A DNA stretch of 64,000 nt from Cymbidium sinense (lineage: Eukaryota; Streptophyta; Magnoliopsida; Asparagales; Orchidaceae), in the NCBI GenBank assembly GCA_021442155.1, contig CM038229.1, positions 91,049,716 through 91,113,715 of the forward strand. The letters run 5' to 3'. Under the pieces are notes generated by a model that was not told the origin of the DNA, ran no database searches, and worked only from the letters and a program-made list of their open reading frames with translations. The position numbers were made by a program, and so were the translations under genes. Position 1 is the stretch's first letter, and every line of letters begins with the position of its first letter. Shown one piece after another: positions 59,437-64,000 of this stretch.

Positions 59437-61314
59437 TTATTTTTACTTTTTGGCCTGAGCTGGGTTATTTTTTACCTCTTATATTTGGGTTGGCTGGTGG
59501 TTGCTACCTGGTGGTTCTTGTCTTTCCAGCATGGGTTGGATTGGCTTTTTCGGCCTAGTGGCTACTGTTTTCTCTGCCTTGTTACTCTGGTTGCTAATGG
59601 ATGAGATGGTTTCTGCTCTAGCTTTATTCTATTTTCTTCACTAGTTGGTCTATTGGCTCTCCTCTTGAACATGAATTACTTTTTGCTAATTTTTCATGGT
59701 TGGATAGGTGGCCTTCCTAGTGGAAACTGTTGTTGGTTGTTGCCTTTCTGAACCATCTTTTGTAGGATTTCCTAGCCACATTTTTGGGTTTGCCTCCCAG
59801 TTCCTTGTTGATTATTATTAGATACTTCTTTTGCTTTAGTTTTGGACTCCTATGATTATCCTCTATTGGGTGCATTATTTGTAACACGTTTTTCATTATT
59901 ATTATGCTTCCTGTCGGGTTAGTTTTTGTTTCTAGGGAAGTTTGGTTTTTTTGGCAAGTCTTGGCTAGCTATTGTTGTTTCCTTTCTATGGTTTATGAGC
60001 TTCTTTTGGACATCTATTGTATGGTGCTTTGTTGGTCTTCTGCTTTTCCTTGGCTGCTGGGGATGCTTCCTTTGTTGGTTACTTATTATGGGATATTCTC
60101 TAGGGGTTGCCTTATAGCTGATTTATGTAGTTGGTTTGGTTGGAGGACTTTTGGTTATCCTTGGAATCTTGGTTGGTTGATTTTATTTTCCTTGTTGGTC
60201 TTTTCCTTATTCTTGGACAATTTGTTGGAGCCTTTAGCTGTGCTGGTTGAACCTCTGTTGATCCTTTTAGATTAGACTTTTTGGTTTCTAGTGATTGGTG
60301 GCTGCCTTTGGCCCCCTTTGTGTGACTGTTTTATCTTTTGTTGATTTGCACTAGATGCAGCATATGTTTCCTTCAGTTGATGGTCTCATTTTTGAGCTAT
60401 TTAGTCATTTGTGGTTGCTCACCCTAGTTTGGCTTGGTGACTGTTACTTGTTGGGACTTTGGCTTGAGGGATCCTATCTTGGTTTTGTTGGATGTTTCTC
60501 TGTTAATTGTATGGGTTTGGTGCTTGTTGACTATTGGTTCTAGGTTTCCCCTTGTTTGGAGCATGGATGGGTATTTGGATAATGGCTGTTGTTGGTGTTC
60601 TAACTTTGTTCTAGCCTCTCTCTAGGTTATTGTGATTAGTCTGTTGTGCTTTTGTTTGGTGGTTTGCTAGTTGCTCTTTCTTAAATGGCAGATCGAACTC
60701 TATAGACTATTGGCCTTGGATGTTTGCTTGTATCAGGTATGCCAGCTATAATGGCTTTGATGTTACTCACCTCTTCTCTCTAGTAGGTAGCATTACATAT
60801 GATTGAAACCCTTCTTTATGAAGTTTGGTTGTTCATATGTATTATTAACCCTTGAGATGATCCTAACTGAGCTTGAGCTTTCTGCTCTCACTCTCTCAAT
60901 TTCCTCTCTTTATCCTTATCCTTTTAGCTATGACTTTGCCATTGTAGTGGTGCATTTCTTTTAGGTTCAAACTTTATAGAGGGAATGGTTGGTGCTCAGT
61001 CAACCCAAGTGTTGTTGCTATGGATCTTGCTTATCTTGCTTTCTCAAAGAAATCATGAACTATTGCTCACTCATTCTTTTATTATTTTCTGGATTTGTTT
61101 TAGTCTTACTCTATGTCTTTTTCTCTTATGCTTTTTAGCTGTCGTATTTTCTCTTTTATTTTGTTTTCTTTTTCTAATGTACTTAGATGGGAGTTTAGCT
61201 CTTTAGGTTTCTTGTAGTTCTAAGAGGAGTAGAATTTTAGAGCTTTACCCATTTTAAAGATATTGTATCTTTTCCTTCTATGGTAATAAAATTATAACCC
61301 CCTCCCCAAAAAGA
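59437..61314 (+). mobile_element. LINE-5: 5'-truncated, 3' region only
   Basis: GT-rich sequence from ATTTTTACTTTTTGGCC to CTATGGTAATAAAATTATAAC, with a short A-rich end. It matches the LINE-4 3' region in its last 600 bases and contains no ORF2 homology. Strong 5' truncation is typical of LINE insertions. CCCTAAA repeats flank both ends. Open frames at 59904-60275 and 60355-60543 are hydrophobic and not taken as genes. Confidence 0.85.
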
Positions 61315-61555
61315 ACCCTAAACTCTAAATCCTAAACTCTAAAACCCTAAACCCTAAACCCTAAACACAAACCCTAAACCTAAACCCTAAAAAACTTAAA
61401 CCCTAAAGCATAAACACTAAACCCTAAACCCTAACCATAAACCCTAAACCCTAAACCATAAATCTTGAACCCCAAACCATAAACCTAAACCTAAAGTAAC
61501 TAAATAAATTTAAATTAAATCTAAACCCTAAAACCTAATAAACCTAAACCCTAAG
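61315..61555 (+). repeat. Telomere-like satellite before GRP copy 10
   Basis: CCCTAAA variants, then the leader AAAGTAACTAAATAAATTTA. Confidence 0.9.
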
Positions 61556-62045
61556 AATGGGCAGAACCTTGACGATAGGAACATCACCGTCAACAAGGCT
61601 AAGTCTAGATCTGGTGGTGGAAGAGAAGGCAGAGGTGGCTGTTATCATAGTGGTGGTGGGGGATCTGGAGGTGCTGGTGGATTTGGAGGTGGTGGTCAGG
61701 GCTGTGGTGGTTGTGGTGGTGGGAGGACCGACGGAGGTTGTAGCCATGGTGGTGGCAGAGGGAGAGATTAGGGATATGATGGTGGATCCTACTACTCGAG
61801 AGGTCGGGGTGGTTCTGATGGGAACTGGAGAAATTGAAGAACGGCTGATCTAATCTGCTGCTTATGGAACTGTCATTATAATAGAGACAGTTCATGCATT
61901 CTAGGGTTTTTGATTTGCTCTATGCGTGCACAATTTTGATATATGTAGTCTCTAGTGTCTTAGAAAACTTGGTGTGTTACTTGGTAGTTGAAATCGAAAA
62001 GAAGAAATATTGAATCTGAATTTGTTCTATGTTCCAAAAAAAAGG
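61556..62045 (+). pseudogene. GRP retro-fragment, copy 10 (best preserved, one stop)
   Basis: From AAT at 61556 to TGA at 61835-61837: 282 nt, 94 codons, no frameshift and a single internal stop (CAG to TAG in R-G-R-D-stop-G-Y-D-G-G). It reads N-G-Q-N-L-D-D-R-N-I-T-V-N-K-A-K-S-R-S, then a Gly-rich tail with G-G-G-G-S-G-G-A-G-G, and ends S-D-G-N-W-R-N. This is the last beta strand of the RRM plus the Gly-rich tail of an AtGRP7-type protein, which binds RNA in the nucleus and cytosol. Most of the RRM is missing, and no promoter is seen other than telomere-like DNA, so expression as a GRP is unlikely. The 3'UTR ends in an A-rich run near 62035-62045. Confidence 0.92.
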
Positions 62046-64000
62046 ACCAAAAACCCTAAACCCTAAACCCTAAACAAAAAACTAAACCTTAAACCTAAAA
62101 CTTAAACCCAAAACCCTAAACCCGAAAAACTCTAAACCCTAAACCCTAAACCCTAAACCCCTAAACTCTAAACTTTAAATCATAAAAGCTAAAACTTAAA
62201 ACCTAAACCCTAAAACCTAAACCCTAAACCCTCAACCCTAAACCCTAAACCCTAAACTCTAAACCCTAAATCCTAAACCCTAAACTAACCCTAAACCCTA
62301 AACCCTAAAAAGCTAAAAACTTAAACCTAAACTAAATATAACCTAAAAATAAAATAAATAAACAAACCTAAACCAAAATAAAATAAAAACCTAAACTAAA
62401 CCAAAACCTAAACATAAACTTAAAAAGAAAATTAAATAAAAAAAATAAAAAAAAATTAAATTAAAATAAATAAAAGCCTAAACAAAACTAAAAAAATAAA
62501 ATACCAAATTAAAATAAAAACTAAACCTAAAATAAAAATAAAATGAAATCAAAACTAAATGGAAAGCTAAACCTAAAAAATCAACCAAAAAATAAGTATT
62601 AAATAAAACTAAAAACCCTAAACTAAAAAAAAGCCTAGACCTAAAATAAAAATAAAATAAACCAAAACCTAAACTAAAATAAACTAAGCTAAAATAAATA
62701 AAACATAAACCTAAACTTAAACCTAAACTAAATAAATTAAAATAAACTAAAAATAAACCTAAACCTAAACTAATAAATAAAATGTTAAAATAAACCTTAA
62801 AAAAACTAAAACCAAAACCTAAAAAAAGAAAATAAAAACTTAAACCTAAACCTAATAATAAAAAATAAAACTTAAACCTACAAAGTAAAAAAAAATAAAA
62901 CTAAACTAAAAAATAAACCTAAACCTAAATCTAAACCTAAACCCAAACTTAAAAAATAAAGTAAAACAAAAACCTTAACTAAAATAAATAAACCAAAAAT
63001 AAATAAACAAAACTAAATAGAAATAAAAATAAACCTAGATAAAATGAAAAAAAAAACTAAAATAAATAAATAAACTATATAAACTAAATAAACCTAAAAC
63101 TAAACCTATGAGTTTACCTAATTCAAAAAAAAATTTTAAAAAAATAAAAAAATAAACAAAAAATAAACAAAACCCTAAACCCTAAACCCTAAACTCTAAA
63201 ACCCTAAGCCCTTAACCCTAAACCCTAACCCTAAACCCTAAAACCTACAACCCTTAACTCTAAACTCTAAACCCCAAACCTTAAACCCTAAACCCTAAAC
63301 CCTAAAAACTAAAAAACCTAAACCTAAACAAAATAAAACCTTAAAATAAAATAAATAAAAAACCTAAACCTATATAAAATAGAAAAATAAAATAAAATAG
63401 AAACCTAAACTAAAACCTAAATCAAAACCTAAAAATGAAATAAAATAAAATAAAACTAAACCAAAATAAAATAAATAAAAATCAAAAGTAAACTAAAAAT
63501 AAAATAAACCTAAAAAATGAAAAACATAAATAAAATAAAAATAAAATAAAATAAAAACTAAATAAAACCTAAACCTAAAAATAAATAAAAATAAAACCTA
63601 AACCCTAAACTAAAAAGTAACCTAAACTTAAAATAAACAAAATAAAATGAACCTACACCTAAACTAAATTAAACTAAACTAAAATAAACAAAACCTAAAC
63701 CTAAACTTAAAATAAACTAAACCTAAATCCTAAACTAAATAAAATTAAATAAACTAAAAATAAACCTAAACTTAATCTAAAAAATTAAAACCTAAAAATA
63801 AACCTAAAATAAATATGTAAAACCTAAACCTAAAAAAAATAAAATAAAAACCAAAACTAAACCTAAAAATAAAAAATAAAATTTAAACCTAAAAAATAAA
63901 ATAAAAATAAAACTAAACTAAAAAGTATACATTGAGCTAAACCTAAACCTAAAAAAATTAACTAAAAGAAAAAACCTAAACTAAAATAAATAAACTAAAC
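62046..64000 (+). repeat. Telomere-like satellite, units 17-18
   Basis: CCCTAAA to about 62320 (with near-perfect runs at 62225-62285), AT-rich block to 63100, landmark at 63105-63124 (CCTATGAGTTTACCTAATTC), CCCTAAA to about 63305, then a second AT-rich block that runs off the window. The array therefore continues to the right. No genes are seen. Confidence 0.9.

Noticed and set aside
59904..60275. Hydrophobic frame of 123 codons in LINE-5
   Set aside because: Part of a 5'-truncated LINE 3' region; a composition artefact.
61544..61895. Minus-strand Thr/Ser- or His-rich frames across GRP copies
   Set aside because: Antisense readings of Gly codons (ACC, CAC, CCA); they recur at every GRP copy for that reason only.
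61556..62045. A working GRP gene
   Set aside because: Only the end of the RRM is present, one stop interrupts the Gly-rich tail, and no start or promoter is visible in the telomere-like flank.
1..64000. CRISPR-like array of regularly spaced repeats
   Set aside because: Eukaryotic telomere-like satellite; units vary in length and there are no short uniform repeats with unique spacers.

Overview
This window is plant nuclear DNA, most likely subtelomeric or a large interstitial telomere-like block from a seed plant with a large, retroelement-rich genome. The background is a badly degraded Arabidopsis-type telomeric repeat, with CCCTAAA on the + strand everywhere. It holds plant L1-type LINEs (ORF1 with DUF4283 and a zinc knuckle; ORF2 with endonuclease, reverse transcriptase, zf-RVT and RNase H), fragments of a plant glycine-rich RNA-binding protein (GRP) gene, and a pseudogene of plant peptide deformylase 1A. 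I cannot name the species. I see no intact host gene, tRNA, rRNA or CRISPR array.

Layout. 1-15095: telomere-like satellite with four GRP retro-fragments (1945, 4133, 9267, 13576) and one truncated LINE (5786-7588). 15096-30022: a second LINE (LINE-2), cut in two by an insertion of about 7.7 kb (16907-24629). The insertion carries a chimeric PDF1A/heparanase-like pseudogene and a tandem repeat of about 261 bp. 30023-33133: satellite with one GRP fragment. 33134-41600: LINE-3, the best preserved. 41601-49165: satellite with three GRP fragments and one GRP tail. 49166-57331: LINE-4. 57332-64000: satellite, the 3' end of a fifth LINE (59437-61314) and the last GRP fragment (61556).

The satellite has internal order. 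A unit runs: CCCTAAA block; a short leader containing AAAGTAACTAAAT; a GRP 3' fragment ending in poly(A); another CCCTAAA block; an AT-rich block of CCTAAA/AATAAA variants; then a landmark close to AGTTTACTTAATTTAAG, where the CCCTAAA block starts again. Once LINE lengths are subtracted, landmarks lie about 1, 2 or 3 kb apart. All GRP fragments share the same 5' breakpoint, leader and orientation, so a single retroposed GRP fragment was probably captured by the telomere-like repeat and amplified with it. Sequence variants divide the GRP copies into a left group (0-14 kb) and a right group (31-62 kb), with LINE-2 between them, which suggests local homogenisation.

All five LINEs lie on the + strand with telomere-like DNA on at least one side. 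That resembles the telomere-repeat-associated LINEs TRAS/SART of insects and Zepp of Chlorella, but target preference is not proven here. Every LINE ORF carries stops or frameshifts, so none looks autonomous now. LINE-3 still has an open endonuclease region and an RNase H domain with all its catalytic acids.
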